A stretch of DNA of 64,000 bases, from NCBI GenBank assembly GCA_963700395.1, contig CAVOXI010000001.1:558001-622000 (forward strand), written 5' to 3'. This document shows positions 20,452 through 29,466 of the stretch, piece after piece. Numbering within the stretch: the stretch's first letter is position 1; each line of letters opens with the position of its first letter. Source of the stretch: Prado023 sp963700395 (GTDB lineage: Bacteria > Actinomycetota > Actinomycetes > S36-B12 > CAIYMF01). Both the position numbers and the translations under genes were made by a program. The notes below the pieces were generated by a model that saw only the letters and a program-made list of their open reading frames with translations, was not told the DNA's origin and made no database searches.

Positions 20452-21648
20452 TCATCGGGGGGCGAGTTTGGCCACGCACTCCACGTGATGGGTCGTGGGG
20501 AACAGGTCGAGGGCGACGAGCTCCTCGAGGACCAGGCCGTTCGCTGCGAACGTGGCCACATCCCGGGCCAGGGCCACGGGGTCACATGCGACGTAGGCCA
20601 CGGCCCGCGGACGTGCCGCGGCGATCGCCTGCACCACGACAGCTCCCGCGCCTGTCCTCGGGGGGTCGAGCACGACGAGGTCGCAGCCCTGGAGCGCACC
20701 CCCCCACGTGACCCACCGCTCGACCCCGGCGCGCACGACCGACACCGGGATCTCGCCGGCGTTCTGCTCGGCAAGGGCGCAGGCGCGCCGGTCGCCCTCC
20801 ACCAGGGTGACGTCGAGCCCGCCGGGGACCGCCCCCGCCAGGCTCAGCCCGAACAGGCCGACGCCCGAGTACAGGTCCACGAGCCCCTCGCCGGCCTGGG
20901 GGTCCAGCATGCGACGGACATGCCCCACGAGGGTGCCGGCCGCACCGGGGTGGACCTGCCAGAACCCGTCGGGGGCGACCGACCACCGCCGCCCGTCAGC
21001 GAGCTCGTCGATCGCCCCCGCAGGCGGATCGGACTCGGGGAACGCCAGCGGCTGGCCCAGCGAGGGCGCGACGAAGCCCACCCGTCCTGCCTGCCAGGTA
21101 CGGCCGAAGAGGTCGAGGGGGGCCAGACGTGGGTGCAGCTGCGGGCACTGTCCGCCGACCACGACATCGTGGGACCGGTGGCCCAGGAACCCTGCTCGTC
21201 CAGAGCGGTCCACGCCCACGGTCCCGCGGGTGCGCCAGCCCAGCCCGTCGTCGGCGACCGCATCGTGGGGGTCGTCCGGATCGGCGACGACGGCCACCTC
21301 GAACGTGTCAGGCAGGTCGATCCCGGCGAAGCGCACCATCGCCTCACGGACGACGGCGGCCTTGAGCCGCCGGGCCGCCGCCGGTGTCGCGTGCTGCCAG
21401 TCGCAGCCCCCGCACGCCAGGGCGACCGGGCAGGGCGCGACGCGCCGATCCGGGCTGGCGACCAGCACCTCCACGGCGTCCGCGCGCACGAACCTGGCCT
21501 TGCGCCCGATCGAGGTCACGCGGGCTGTGACCCGCTCACCGGGCAGCGCGTGACGGACGAAGAGGACCTGGCCCTCGTAGCGGGCGACGCAGTGGCCGCC
21601 ATGGGCCACCGCCCCGACGTCGACGACGACCTCGTCCCCGACGGTCAT
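20452..21648 (-). CDS. TRAM-domain class I RNA (uracil-5-)-methyltransferase, RumA/TrmA family
   Basis: A 398-residue SAM-dependent enzyme that methylates C5 of a uridine in rRNA or tRNA. The N-terminal TRAM domain (about 1-60) is followed by a cluster motif CPVALACGGCDWQH, fitting the [4Fe-4S] site of RumA-type enzymes, then DLYSGVGLFGLSLA (SAM site), VVLDPPRTGAG and VAYVACDPVALARD with the nucleophilic Cys. ATG 21648 was chosen because the open frame before it overlaps the neighbouring permease gene. The stop lies next to the palindrome upstream of acnA. Confidence 0.93.
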   Translation of the reverse strand: MTVGDEVVVDVGAVAHGGHCVARYEGQVLFVRHALPGERVTARVTSIGRKARFVRADAVEVLVASPDRRVAPCPVALACGGCDWQHATPAAARRLKAAVVREAMVRFAGIDLPDTFEVAVVADPDDPHDAVADDGLGWRTRGTVGVDRSGRAGFLGHRSHDVVVGGQCPQLHPRLAPLDLFGRTWQAGRVGFVAPSLGQPLAFPESDPPAGAIDELADGRRWSVAPDGFWQVHPGAAGTLVGHVRRMLDPQAGEGLVDLYSGVGLFGLSLAGAVPGGLDVTLVEGDRRACALAEQNAGEIPVSVVRAGVERWVTWGGALQGCDLVVLDPPRTGAGAVVVQAIAAARPRAVAYVACDPVALARDVATFAANGLVLEELVALDLFPTTHHVECVAKLAPR

Positions 21649-21656
21649 GCCCCCGC

Positions 21657-23693
21657 CTACCGGAGCGATGACCCGGCCCCCATCTCCCCGGCCACGAAGT
21701 CCTCTGCGGTCTGGGCGTCGGGCATGCCCCGCCGCTGAGCGCCGGGGGCCAGGACCTCGGGCTCGTCGGCGATGCGCTCGCTGGACAGCAGCTGCCACGG
21801 GACGCTGACCACCATCACCCCGGGCGAGAACAGCAGTCGGCTCTTGAGCCGCAGGGCGCTCTGGTTGTGCAGCAGGTGCTCCCACCAGTGCCCGACGACG
21901 TACTCGGGGACGTACACGCAGACGAGGTCCCGCGGTGAGCTGCGGCCCAACCCGCGGACGTACTCCACGACTGGCCGCGTGATCTCCCGGTAGGGCGAGT
22001 CCAGCACCTTCAGGGCAACCGGGATGCGCCGGCGCTCCCATTCGCTGACCAGCCGGGCAGTCGCGTCGTCGTCCACGTCCACCGTGACTGCCTCGAGGGC
22101 GGTCGGACGGGTCGCCCGCGCGTAGGCCAGCGCGCGCAGGGTCGGCTTGTGGATCTTGGAGACCAGGACGATCGCGTGCACACGGCTGGGAAGGGTCACG
22201 GTCTCGTCGTCGCCGGCGACGAGCTCGACGGAGACGCGGTCGTAGTGCTTCCTGATCGACTCCATGATCAGGTACAGGAACCCCATGGCGATGCAGACCA
22301 TCCACGCACCGTGCGCGAACTTGGTGACCAGCACGATCGCCAGGACGGTGGCGGTCATGCAGAAGCCGACAGCGTTGACCAGGCGCTTGCGCTGCATCTG
22401 CCCCCTCTCGGCGGGGTCCCGCTCGTCCCTCAGGTGCCGGTTCCAGTGCTTGATCATGCCGAACTGGCTGAGGGTGAACGACACGAACACACCGATGATG
22501 TAGAGCTGGATCAGCGCCGAGACGTTCGCGTCGTAGACGTAGATGAGCACCCCAGCGAGGCCCGCCAGGGTGACGATCCCGTTGCTGAAGGCCAGGCGGT
22601 CGCCACGCGTGTGCAGCTGGCGGGGCAGGTAGCCGTCGCGGGCGAGGATCGAGCCGAGGACGGGGAACCCGTTGAAGGCGGTGTTGGCGGCCAGGACCAG
22701 GATCAGTGCGGTCACGACGGACACGAACACGAACATCGGCATGAAGTTCGAGAAGACCGCCTGGGCCACCTGGGCGATGACCGTCTTCTGCTCGGCACCC
22801 GGGGGCATCCCGATCAGGTCCTCTGTGGTCTCGGCCACCTTCACCTTCGTGGTGACGGCCAGCCACGTGATGCCACCGAACATCGTCATGGCGATGGCAC
22901 CCAGCATGGCCAGCGTCGTGGCGGCATTGCGGCTCTTCGGCTTGCGGAAGGCAGGCACACCGTTGCTGATGGCCTCGATGCCGGTGAGGGCGGTCGTGCC
23001 CGAGGAGAAGGCGCGGGCGATGAGGAACACCAGCGCCGCGCCCGCGAAGTTGGCCTCCGGCTTGATCACCCAGTCGGCGGACTCCGCGAGGAGGACATCC
23101 CCGCGGAACATCCGCACGGCCGCCCAGATGAGCATCGAGAAGATGGCGAAGATGAACGCGTAGGTCGGCACGGCGAACGCGGTGCCGGACTCCCGCACGC
23201 CGCGCAGGTTGACCAGGGCCAGCAGCACGGTCAGCCCGACCGCGATCGCCACGCTGTGCTGACCCATCCAGGGGATCGCCGAGGATGCGTTGGCCACGGC
23301 CGACGAGATCGACACGGCCACTGTCAGCACGTAGTCGACCATCAGCGCGCTTGCGACGAAGACCCCCCAGCGCGGTCCCAGGTTGGTCGAGACGACCTCG
23401 TAGTCGCCGCCGCCGGAGGGATAGGCATGGACGTTCTGCCGGTAGGACAGGACCACGACGAGGAAGACGATGATGACCGCGGCGGCGACCCACGGCGCGT
23501 ACTGGTAGAGCGCGTACCCGCCCAGTGACAGGACGAGCAGGATCTCCTGGGTGGCGTAGCCGTTGGACGACAGCGCGTCGGAGGCGAAGACCGGCAGGGC
23601 GATGCGCTTGGGCAGCAGCGTCTCGCCCAGCTGGTTGGTGTGCAGCGCGCGGCCGAACAGCACTCGCTTGGCCGCGTCGGAGAAGGTGCCCAC
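21657..23693 (-). CDS. APC-superfamily permease (amino acid or K+ type)
   Basis: About 678 residues with roughly twelve membrane helices and a soluble C-terminal domain. FASDALSSNGYATQEILL and YPSGGGDYEVVSTNLGPRWG are typical of this actinobacterial permease next to ceoB/ceoC. The substrate is unknown; some homologues of the superfamily carry potassium, and the adjacent TrkA-like genes suggest a link. GTG 23693 is preferred: it matches the common N terminus (GTFSDAAKRVLFGR) and TAGCAT lies 8 bases before it. The open frame from 23756 would overlap the divergent ceoB start. Confidence 0.9.
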   Translation of the reverse strand: MGTFSDAAKRVLFGRALHTNQLGETLLPKRIALPVFASDALSSNGYATQEILLVLSLGGYALYQYAPWVAAAVIIVFLVVVLSYRQNVHAYPSGGGDYEVVSTNLGPRWGVFVASALMVDYVLTVAVSISSAVANASSAIPWMGQHSVAIAVGLTVLLALVNLRGVRESGTAFAVPTYAFIFAIFSMLIWAAVRMFRGDVLLAESADWVIKPEANFAGAALVFLIARAFSSGTTALTGIEAISNGVPAFRKPKSRNAATTLAMLGAIAMTMFGGITWLAVTTKVKVAETTEDLIGMPPGAEQKTVIAQVAQAVFSNFMPMFVFVSVVTALILVLAANTAFNGFPVLGSILARDGYLPRQLHTRGDRLAFSNGIVTLAGLAGVLIYVYDANVSALIQLYIIGVFVSFTLSQFGMIKHWNRHLRDERDPAERGQMQRKRLVNAVGFCMTATVLAIVLVTKFAHGAWMVCIAMGFLYLIMESIRKHYDRVSVELVAGDDETVTLPSRVHAIVLVSKIHKPTLRALAYARATRPTALEAVTVDVDDDATARLVSEWERRRIPVALKVLDSPYREITRPVVEYVRGLGRSSPRDLVCVYVPEYVVGHWWEHLLHNQSALRLKSRLLFSPGVMVVSVPWQLLSSERIADEPEVLAPGAQRRGMPDAQTAEDFVAGEMGAGSSLR

Positions 23694-23701
23694 GTGGGTG
23701 A

Positions 23702-23743
23702 ATGCTACGCACAGCGCGCGCTTCGACGGGACGCGTGTAGCGT
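23702..23743. promoter_or_regulatory. divergent promoter pair of APC permease and ceoB
   Basis: Minus-strand TAGCAT (23702-23707) lies 8 bases before the permease GTG, and plus-strand TAGCGT (23738-23743) lies 7 bases before the ceoB GTG. The two start codons are only 57 bases apart, so the promoters share or abut their upstream regions. Confidence 0.5.
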
Positions 23744-23750
23744 TCCTGCC

Positions 23751-24416
23751 GTGCACATCGTGATCCTCGGCTGCGGTCGGGTCGGCTCAGCACTGGCTCA
23801 GACCATGGATCGGCAGGGCCATTCGGTGGCCGTCGTCGACATGGACCCCGAGGCGTTCCGGAAGCTCTCGCCCGACTTCGGTGGGACCACCGTCGTCGGG
23901 ATCGGCTTCGACCGCGACACCCTGATGGAGGCCGGCATCGCCCACGCACAGGCGTTCGCAGCGTGCAGCAGCGGCGACAACACCAACATCATCGCCGCGC
24001 GCGTGGCCCGCGAGACCTTCGGCGTCGGCAATGTCGTGGCCCGCATCTACGACCCCCGTCGCGCCGAGGTCTACCAGCGCCTGGGCATCCCCACCGTGGC
24101 CAGCGTCTCGTGGTCCACCGACCAGATGCTGCGCCGGCTCCTCCCCCGCGGCGCGCAGGAGGAGTGGACCGATCCCAGCGGGACGATCGCCCTGGCCGAG
24201 ATGACCGTCCACGCCGACTGGGTCGGCCGGGCGGTGCACGACCTGCAGGACACGACCGGGGCACGGATCGCGTTCCTCACCCGCTTCGGGGTCGCGGTGC
24301 TGCCCTCGCGGGAGACGATCCTCCAGGACGGTGACATCGTCCACGTCCTGCTCATGCGCGACGACGAGGAACGCATCCAGGAGATCTTCCAGGCCGCGCC
24401 GGAGGGACATCGATGA
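23751..24416 (+). CDS. ceoB: TrkA-family potassium uptake regulator (CeoB)
   Basis: A 221-residue RCK protein: a Rossmann NAD(H)/nucleotide-binding domain beginning HIVILGCGRVGSALAQ, then a C-terminal RCK_C ligand domain. Such proteins gate potassium transporters in response to bound nucleotide. GTG 23751 opens the nucleotide fold directly and follows TAGCGT by 7 bases. The stop overlaps the next gene by 4 bases (ATGA). Paired trkA genes divergent from an APC permease recall the ceoB/ceoC locus of mycobacteria. Confidence 0.93.
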   Translation: MHIVILGCGRVGSALAQTMDRQGHSVAVVDMDPEAFRKLSPDFGGTTVVGIGFDRDTLMEAGIAHAQAFAACSSGDNTNIIAARVARETFGVGNVVARIYDPRRAEVYQRLGIPTVASVSWSTDQMLRRLLPRGAQEEWTDPSGTIALAEMTVHADWVGRAVHDLQDTTGARIAFLTRFGVAVLPSRETILQDGDIVHVLLMRDDEERIQEIFQAAPEGHR

Positions 24417-25069
24417 GGGTCTGCATCGCAGGTGCGGGCAAGGTCGGGCGCGCCATCGCCCGCGAGCTGCTCCACAACGGCCACGAGATCCTCCTGGTCG
24501 ACAAGGAGGCCGACATCGCGCGCATCGGTGTCGTCGAGGGGGCCCACGTGCTCTGCGCCGACGCCTGCGAGGTCTCGGCCCTCGAGGAGGCCCAGCTGCA
24601 GACCTGCCAGGTGGTGGTGGCCGCGACAGGTGACGACAAGGTCAACCTCGTGGTGTCGCTGCTGGCCAAGACCGAGTTCGGCGTGCCGCGCGTGGTGGCC
24701 CGCGTGAACCACCCGAAGAACGAATGGCTGTTCAACGAGGCCTGGGGCGTGGATGTCGCGGTGTCGACGCCGCAGATGCTGTCGGCCCTGGTCGAGGAGG
24801 CGGTGACCGTCGGGGACCTCGTCCGGCTGTTCACGTTCCGCCAGAGCAACGCGAACCTCGTGGAGCTGACCCTGGGCGCCGACTCACCGGTCGTGGGCCA
24901 GCGGGTCGGCGACGTCGCGTGGCCGCCCGACACGTCGCTGGTGGCCATCCTGCGCAGCCTGCAGGTGATCGCGCCGAGCCCGGACGATCCCCTCGAGGCC
25001 GGGGACGAGCTGCTCTTCGTGTCCGCCCCCGACCAGGAGGAAGCCATCCAGTCGCTGCTGTCCCCCTGA
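24413..25069 (+). CDS. ceoC: TrkA-family potassium uptake regulator (CeoC)
   Basis: A second RCK protein, 218 residues, starting MRVCIAGAGKVGRAIARELL, with GEGV-type nucleotide contacts (LVDKEADIARI) and a C-terminal RCK_C domain (VELTLGADSPVVGQRVGDVAWP). Translationally coupled to ceoB by a 4-base overlap. The two probably form a hetero-oligomeric gating ring for a potassium system. Convergent with the DUF3159 gene with no gap between the stops. Confidence 0.93.
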   Translation: MRVCIAGAGKVGRAIARELLHNGHEILLVDKEADIARIGVVEGAHVLCADACEVSALEEAQLQTCQVVVAATGDDKVNLVVSLLAKTEFGVPRVVARVNHPKNEWLFNEAWGVDVAVSTPQMLSALVEEAVTVGDLVRLFTFRQSNANLVELTLGADSPVVGQRVGDVAWPPDTSLVAILRSLQVIAPSPDDPLEAGDELLFVSAPDQEEAIQSLLSP

Positions 25070-25786
25070 TCAGGCGGACTCCGGCTCCAGGCCGGTGACG
25101 GGCTCGAGCGCCGCGGTCTCGGCGTCGACCTCCTTGAGCACGGGATGGATGATCCGGTAGCTCAGGTAGGCGGCGAGCAGGAACAGCGGCCAGCCCAGGG
25201 CGAGCTTGGCCACGCCGAGCATCCCCACCGCGCCGGCGAAGTACATGGGCAGCTGGATGACCAGGCGCAGCGCGAACATGCCCACCCAGATCCACGACGC
25301 CGTGGCGTAGGCCCGGTACTGCCGCGGATCGGAGCGCCAGCCGGTGGCATCCCCACGGACGTAGCCGACGATGACCCCGAGCAGCGGCCACCGGACGATG
25401 CACGAGACCGCATAGGCCAGCATGTACGCGACGTTGATGAGGATGCCGATCAGGAAGTAGTTCTCCGCCTTGCCGGTCCGGGTCGCGACGAACGCCGAGA
25501 TGGCGACACCGAAGAAGCCGGCAACCACCTGCTGCAGCGACTCGTGCCGCGCAAGTCGAACGATGGCGATGCCCAGTCCGGCGACCAGCGCTGCGATGAC
25601 CGAGGGGCGCAGCTGCTGTGAGGTGGCCAGGTAGGCGATCACGAAGACAGCAGCCGGGAGCCCGGAGTCCACCATCCCCCGCCAGCCGCCGATGGCCTGC
25701 TCGAGCATGGCCCGGTCGACGCCCAGCGCGTCAGCGTCCAGTGCGGTGGGCGCCCCCGTGGCGGGATCCCGTGGTTCGTCGCTCAC
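25070..25786 (-). CDS. DUF3159 membrane protein
   Basis: A 238-residue protein with five or six hydrophobic segments. An acidic N terminus is followed by GWRGMVDSGLPAAVFVIAY and FFGVAISAFVATRTGKAENYF, which match the DUF3159 family of actinobacterial membrane proteins. No function is known. GTG 25786 overlaps the OB-fold gene by 4 bases, so the two are translationally coupled. Confidence 0.88.
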   Translation of the reverse strand: MSDEPRDPATGAPTALDADALGVDRAMLEQAIGGWRGMVDSGLPAAVFVIAYLATSQQLRPSVIAALVAGLGIAIVRLARHESLQQVVAGFFGVAISAFVATRTGKAENYFLIGILINVAYMLAYAVSCIVRWPLLGVIVGYVRGDATGWRSDPRQYRAYATASWIWVGMFALRLVIQLPMYFAGAVGMLGVAKLALGWPLFLLAAYLSYRIIHPVLKEVDAETAALEPVTGLEPESA

Positions 25787-26169
25787 GAGGCCCCGGCTGT
25801 GGCGCGCAGCTCGTAGCGGGGGTTGAAGATGGTGGGGTCGGTCTCGTTGCAGGTGATCCTGCCGGTGACGACGATGGAGCGGCCCGGGGTGATGCCCAGG
25901 ATCTGCCGCCGACCCAGCCACACGAGCCGGACGTGCCCGGAGCCGTCGTACAGCTCCGCCTCGACCGCGGGCACGGTCTCGCGGGGTCGCAGGGTCACCG
26001 AGCGCAGGACGCCCGAGACGGTCGACTCCTCACCGCCGACGCACCTGACGATGGGGGTCGCCCCGACGGCAGTCAGGGATCCCTGGAGCGCCTCGGCATG
26101 CTGCTCGGACTTGCTCTTCCCCAAGCTGGCGCCGATCCTCTGGATCAGGTTGGGTCTCGTCGTGGACAC
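25783..26169 (-). CDS. OB-fold nucleic-acid-binding domain protein
   Basis: A 128-residue protein with one OB-fold (about 45-120): VSGVLRSVTLRPRETVPAVE, AELYDGSGHVRLVWLGR and GRSIVVTGRITCNETDPTIFN resemble RecG/RecJ-type wedge or tRNA-binding OB domains. It is a conserved partner of DUF3159 and probably binds nucleic acid, although the substrate is unknown. GTG start; gene order and overlap indicate an operon with DUF3159. Confidence 0.85.
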   Translation of the reverse strand: MSTTRPNLIQRIGASLGKSKSEQHAEALQGSLTAVGATPIVRCVGGEESTVSGVLRSVTLRPRETVPAVEAELYDGSGHVRLVWLGRRQILGITPGRSIVVTGRITCNETDPTIFNPRYELRATAGAS

Positions 26170-26259
26170 AGCACAAGGGTAGCGGCGTCAGCCGGCACCG
26201 ACGAGTCGTGTCGGGCGACGAGGTTCCCGGCGCTCGCCCGGGGGTCCCTGTCGCCCGCC

Positions 26260-27081
26260 TCAGCGGATCTCGGTGATCTCCGGGCCGCGCTCGAACGGAT
26301 CGAGGTCCGCGTAGCGCTCCGGGGCCCCGTCATCGTCCCCTGCATCCTCAAGGTCCTCCGCGTCCTCGACCGGCTCGGTCACCGGCTGCGCGGGCAGGGT
26401 CAGCGGCAGTGGGTCACGAGGAGCCATCGCAGAGGTGCCGCGGACCACGATGGTCTGGCGGACGAGCTGGTGCAGGGCGTCGTTCGGGTCCGGCTCCACG
26501 GCAGCGGCACCCAGGAACACCGCCCGAAGGAACCACCGGGGCCCGTCGATGCCCACGAACCGGACCGGCTGCGTCACCTGCGCCCCCTCAGGTGTGCGGG
26601 CCGGAAGCACGCCGCGCACCTCCGGTCCGAAGGCGCCCTCCCCCTCGGAGACCTTCGCCCCGGCCGTCCCGGCCAGCTCCGCCAGCATCTCAGCCCGGAT
26701 CTCGTCCCAGAGACCCTCCGACCGGGGCGCAGCGAACGCCTGCAGCTGCACGGCGGCGCCATCGCCGACGCCCGTGACGGCGCGGACCTCCTGGGTGTTC
26801 GGATCGGCCTCCACCTGCACGCTGATCCCCGGCAGGCCAGGGATCAGCAGGCCTCCGAGGTCCAGTCGCGGGACATCCTGGTCGGCCTGGTCGGACTCCG
26901 ACTCGTCGAACGGACCATTGGAGCGGTCGAAGGCCGAACGGGACCCCTGGTCGTCCTCGGCGTCCCCATCGGGCCCCTGCCCGTCGACGCCCGCGACGTC
27001 GTCGAGGACATCGGAGCGCTCCACGCCCTCTGCGGGTGCCTCGGCGCCCTCAGGCGCGGGGCGTCGTTTGAACAGGGCCAT
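26260..27081 (-). CDS. DUF3710 family protein
   Basis: About 273 residues. A charged, low-complexity N terminus (Glu/Asp/Gly/Ala) leads into the family core (VPRLDLGGLLIPGLPGISVQ, GPRWFLRAVFLGAA, LHQLVRQTIVVRG), and the C terminus is acidic and probably disordered. Function unknown. ATG 27081 follows GGAGG. It sits between dut and the OB-fold gene in the same order I recall from other actinobacteria. Confidence 0.9.
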   Translation of the reverse strand: MALFKRRPAPEGAEAPAEGVERSDVLDDVAGVDGQGPDGDAEDDQGSRSAFDRSNGPFDESESDQADQDVPRLDLGGLLIPGLPGISVQVEADPNTQEVRAVTGVGDGAAVQLQAFAAPRSEGLWDEIRAEMLAELAGTAGAKVSEGEGAFGPEVRGVLPARTPEGAQVTQPVRFVGIDGPRWFLRAVFLGAAAVEPDPNDALHQLVRQTIVVRGTSAMAPRDPLPLTLPAQPVTEPVEDAEDLEDAGDDDGAPERYADLDPFERGPEITEIR

Positions 27082-27111
27082 CAAAGCCTCCAGTCGGGTG
27101 GTGCACCAGCG

Positions 27112-27564
27112 TCACAGGCTACCCGCAGCGTGGCCCCCCGTGGAACCGAAGCCGCCGTCGCCGCGGGCCGACCCGGGGAGCCGCTCGACCTCGTGGAATC
27201 GCGCCCTGACGACCGCCTGGATCACGAGCTGCGCGATCCGATCGCCCCGATGGAGGACCACGGGCGTGCTCGGATCGAGGTTGATCACGCTCACCTTGAT
27301 CTCGCCCCGGTAGCCGGCGTCCACCGTCCCGGGCGCGTTCACCAGCGAGACCCCGTAGCGCACGGCCAGGCCGCTTCGCGGGTGCACGAAGGCCGCGAAC
27401 CCGTCCGGCAGCGCGATGGCGATCCCCGTCGGGAGCAGGGCACGCTCCCCTGGCGCCAGGGTGACGTCGACCGTGGTGACGAGGTCAGCGCCGGCGTCCC
27501 CGGGGTGCTCGTACGACGGGATCGGCACCGAGGGATCCAGCCTGGTGATCAGGACATCGGTCAT
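27112..27564 (-). CDS. dut: deoxyuridine 5'-triphosphate nucleotidohydrolase
   Basis: Trimeric dUTPase, hydrolysing dUTP to dUMP and pyrophosphate, which keeps uracil out of DNA and supplies thymidylate synthesis. The 150-residue protein contains all the motifs: GDAGADL, RSGLAVRYGV, VNAPGTVDAGYRGEIKV (substrate and Mg contacts), GDRIAQLVI, and the flexible C-terminal RGDGGFGSTGGH arm. Start ATG overlaps the hotdog-fold gene by 4 bases. Confidence 0.97.
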   Translation of the reverse strand: MTDVLITRLDPSVPIPSYEHPGDAGADLVTTVDVTLAPGERALLPTGIAIALPDGFAAFVHPRSGLAVRYGVSLVNAPGTVDAGYRGEIKVSVINLDPSTPVVLHRGDRIAQLVIQAVVRARFHEVERLPGSARGDGGFGSTGGHAAGSL

Positions 27565-28142
27565 GGGTTCATCTCCGCCGGTGGCCCGGCATCACCATCG
27601 GCGATGGCCAGTGCGACCTCCGTGGGCCGCCCGTGGGATCGGAAGTGGCCGATCTCCACCTGGATGAACAGCGCCGAGGCGGTCACCGCGATCGGCCCGT
27701 CCACGCCCAGCCTCCCGATGGCGGCGGTGTACACCTTGCGGCCCGACACGCCGGTGATCCGCGCGTGGAACTCCAGGACGGAGCCAACCGGCACCGGGCG
27801 CACGAAGTTCGTCTCCAGCCGCGCGGTCACCGCCGGTCGCATCAGGAGCCAGTTGACGGCTCCCAGCACCTCGTCGACGGCAGCGGTCAGCAGGCCCCCG
27901 TGTGCCAGTCCGGGTGCGCCCTGGTGGTCGGCGGTCACCTCGAAGGCCGCCGTGAGCGTCAGCCCCTCCCCGGCGCGCACCTGCATGTGCAGGCCGGCGG
28001 GATGGTCCGCGCCGCAGCCGAAGCAGTGCCGGTAGTGCGAGGCGATCATCGTTCCCGCAGGGACGGCATCGGGGCTGCGTGGCGGGAGGATCGCCTCGGG
28101 GCCCGGTGTCGTCCCCGGGCCGATCGGCTGGGGCTCCATCAC
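27561..28142 (-). CDS. PaaI-like hotdog-fold thioesterase
   Basis: A 193-residue protein with a single hotdog domain: CFGCGADHPAGLHMQV, GLAHGGLLTAAVDEVLG (the HGG motif of PaaI-type thioesterases) and TARLETNFVRPVPVGSVLEF. It likely hydrolyses an acyl-CoA thioester; the substrate is unknown. The GTG at 28142 is supported by TAGGGT 6 bases before it; ATG 28139 is the next codon. Coupled to dut by a 4-base overlap. Confidence 0.87.
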   Translation of the reverse strand: MMEPQPIGPGTTPGPEAILPPRSPDAVPAGTMIASHYRHCFGCGADHPAGLHMQVRAGEGLTLTAAFEVTADHQGAPGLAHGGLLTAAVDEVLGAVNWLLMRPAVTARLETNFVRPVPVGSVLEFHARITGVSGRKVYTAAIGRLGVDGPIAVTASALFIQVEIGHFRSHGRPTEVALAIADGDAGPPAEMNP

Positions 28143-28241
28143 GACCCGACCCTACCCAGCGACGCCCACGCGTCAGCGCGGCGGGGCGGCTTCCGGACCC
28201 GCATTCGGCCCGGGTGCGGTGGCAGTGCCAGAGTGGGCGCC

Positions 28242-28724
28242 GTGACCGCAGCCGATCCCCATCCCGGCCCCACCTACAGCGAGCGGCTGTGGCCGGGCCC
28301 GGTCGTCTGGATGCTCGCCCTGGGCACCATCGTCGCCCTCGCAGTCGCCTACGGGAGCTCCCTGGGTGCCAGGGCCGGCTGGATGGTGGCCCTGGTCGGG
28401 GTGCTTGTCACGGTGCTCCTGATCGCCCGGAGCGCGGCGCCGGTCACGGTCACCGACCGCGGCCTGCGCGCCGGCCGCGCGGCCATCGGCTTCGACTCCA
28501 TGGGGCGCGTGCTCGCCCTTGACGCAGGCCAGGCCCGGTCGGCGCGAGGTCCCGATGGCGATCCGACGGCCTACCTGCTGCTGCGTCCGGGGGTCGGGCC
28601 CGGTGCCGTCCTGGTCGAGGTGACCGACGCCGAGGACCCGCACCGCACGTGGCTGGTCGCCACGAGGCATCCCGAGCCTTTGGCGCGCGCGATCGAGACG
28701 GCCCGTGGGAGGCTTTCGCCATGA
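28242..28724 (+). CDS. DUF3093 membrane protein
   Basis: A 160-residue protein: SERLWPGPVVWMLALGTIVA begins two membrane helices near the N terminus, followed by a soluble domain ending PHRTWLVATRHPEPLARAIE. These are hallmarks of DUF3093, found beside dut in actinobacteria; function unknown. GTG 28242 starts the family N terminus (VTAADPHPGPTYSERLW). Its stop overlaps the DUF4235 start. Confidence 0.9.
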   Translation: MTAADPHPGPTYSERLWPGPVVWMLALGTIVALAVAYGSSLGARAGWMVALVGVLVTVLLIARSAAPVTVTDRGLRAGRAAIGFDSMGRVLALDAGQARSARGPDGDPTAYLLLRPGVGPGAVLVEVTDAEDPHRTWLVATRHPEPLARAIETARGRLSP

Positions 28725-28984
28725 CGACCGCTACCGCAACCACGTCCGACAACTCACGCTCGTTGGTCCATGCCGCCGCCCCCGTGCTGACCCTGGCGGG
28801 CACCTGGGCGGTGCGCAAGGTGATGATGAAGGCCTACGAGTCGCGCACCGGCAAGCCCGCACCGGTGATCTACAGCCGCGAGGCCTCGGTGGTCTCCAAG
28901 GTGCTGTGGGCGGCATCCATGGCTGCCACGATCGCCCTCATCGAGGTCGTCATCTGGCAGATCTTCGAGTCCGACGACGACTGA
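28721..28984 (+). CDS. DUF4235 small membrane protein
   Basis: An 87-residue protein with TWAVRKVMMKAYESRTGK, a family signature, and two hydrophobic stretches (PVLTLAGTWAV and ATIALIEVVIWQIF). Function unknown. Its ATG overlaps the DUF3093 stop (ATGA), and its stop lies in the left arm of a large hairpin. Confidence 0.85.
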   Translation: MTTATATTSDNSRSLVHAAAPVLTLAGTWAVRKVMMKAYESRTGKPAPVIYSREASVVSKVLWAASMAATIALIEVVIWQIFESDDD

Positions 28985-29017
28985 GGCGTCCCGGGGAGTG
29001 ACCCCGGGCGCCCTCAG
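28981..29017. terminator. bidirectional terminator between convergent genes
   Basis: A hairpin of 6 bp (CTGAGG/CCTCAG), a 3-base internal mismatch, 7 bp (CCCGGGG/CCCCGGG) and loop AGTGA. It overlaps both stop codons of the convergent DUF4235 and DUF4193 genes, so it can serve either strand. Confidence 0.65.
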
Positions 29018-29316
29018 GCAGCGCACTCCTTGCAGATCGGCATCCCGTCCTTCTCGCCTGCCAGCTGGCTGCGGTGGTGGACCAGGAAGCAGCGACCGCA
29101 CGTGAACTCGTCGGCCTGGCGGGGCAGGACGCGCACGCTCAGGCTCTCGTCGGAGAGGTCCGCGCCCGGCAGCTCGAGGTTCTCGGCGAGCTCCGTCTCG
29201 TCAACATCGACGGTCGAGGCCGCCTTGTCGATCCGGCGGGCCTTCAGCTCCTCGATGCTGTCCTCGGCAAGACTGTCGTCCTCGGTCTTGCGCGGCGCGT
29301 CGTAGTCGGTGGCCAT
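29014..29316 (-). CDS. DUF4193 family protein
   Basis: A 100-residue acidic protein starting MATDYDAPRKTEDDS, with ELKARRIDKAASTVDVDE and a C-terminal zinc-ribbon-like CGRCFLVHHRSQLAGEKDG then CKEC. The four cysteines suggest metal binding. This highly conserved small actinobacterial protein has no known function. ATG has GGGGGAG upstream. Divergent from the gamma carbonic anhydrase gene. Confidence 0.92.
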   Translation of the reverse strand: MATDYDAPRKTEDDSLAEDSIEELKARRIDKAASTVDVDETELAENLELPGADLSDESLSVRVLPRQADEFTCGRCFLVHHRSQLAGEKDGMPICKECAA

Positions 29317-29466
29317 GCTGGTACTCCCCCCATGATGGGATCGTTTCGGATCGGTACAACATCACAGCGTGGGGAGTTTATGCCCACGCCGCGCAGCGCA
29401 TTGTGCCCCATGATGGTCCAGAGCACTGCATGACACGGCCCAGCCGGGCCCGACTGGAGGAGGACC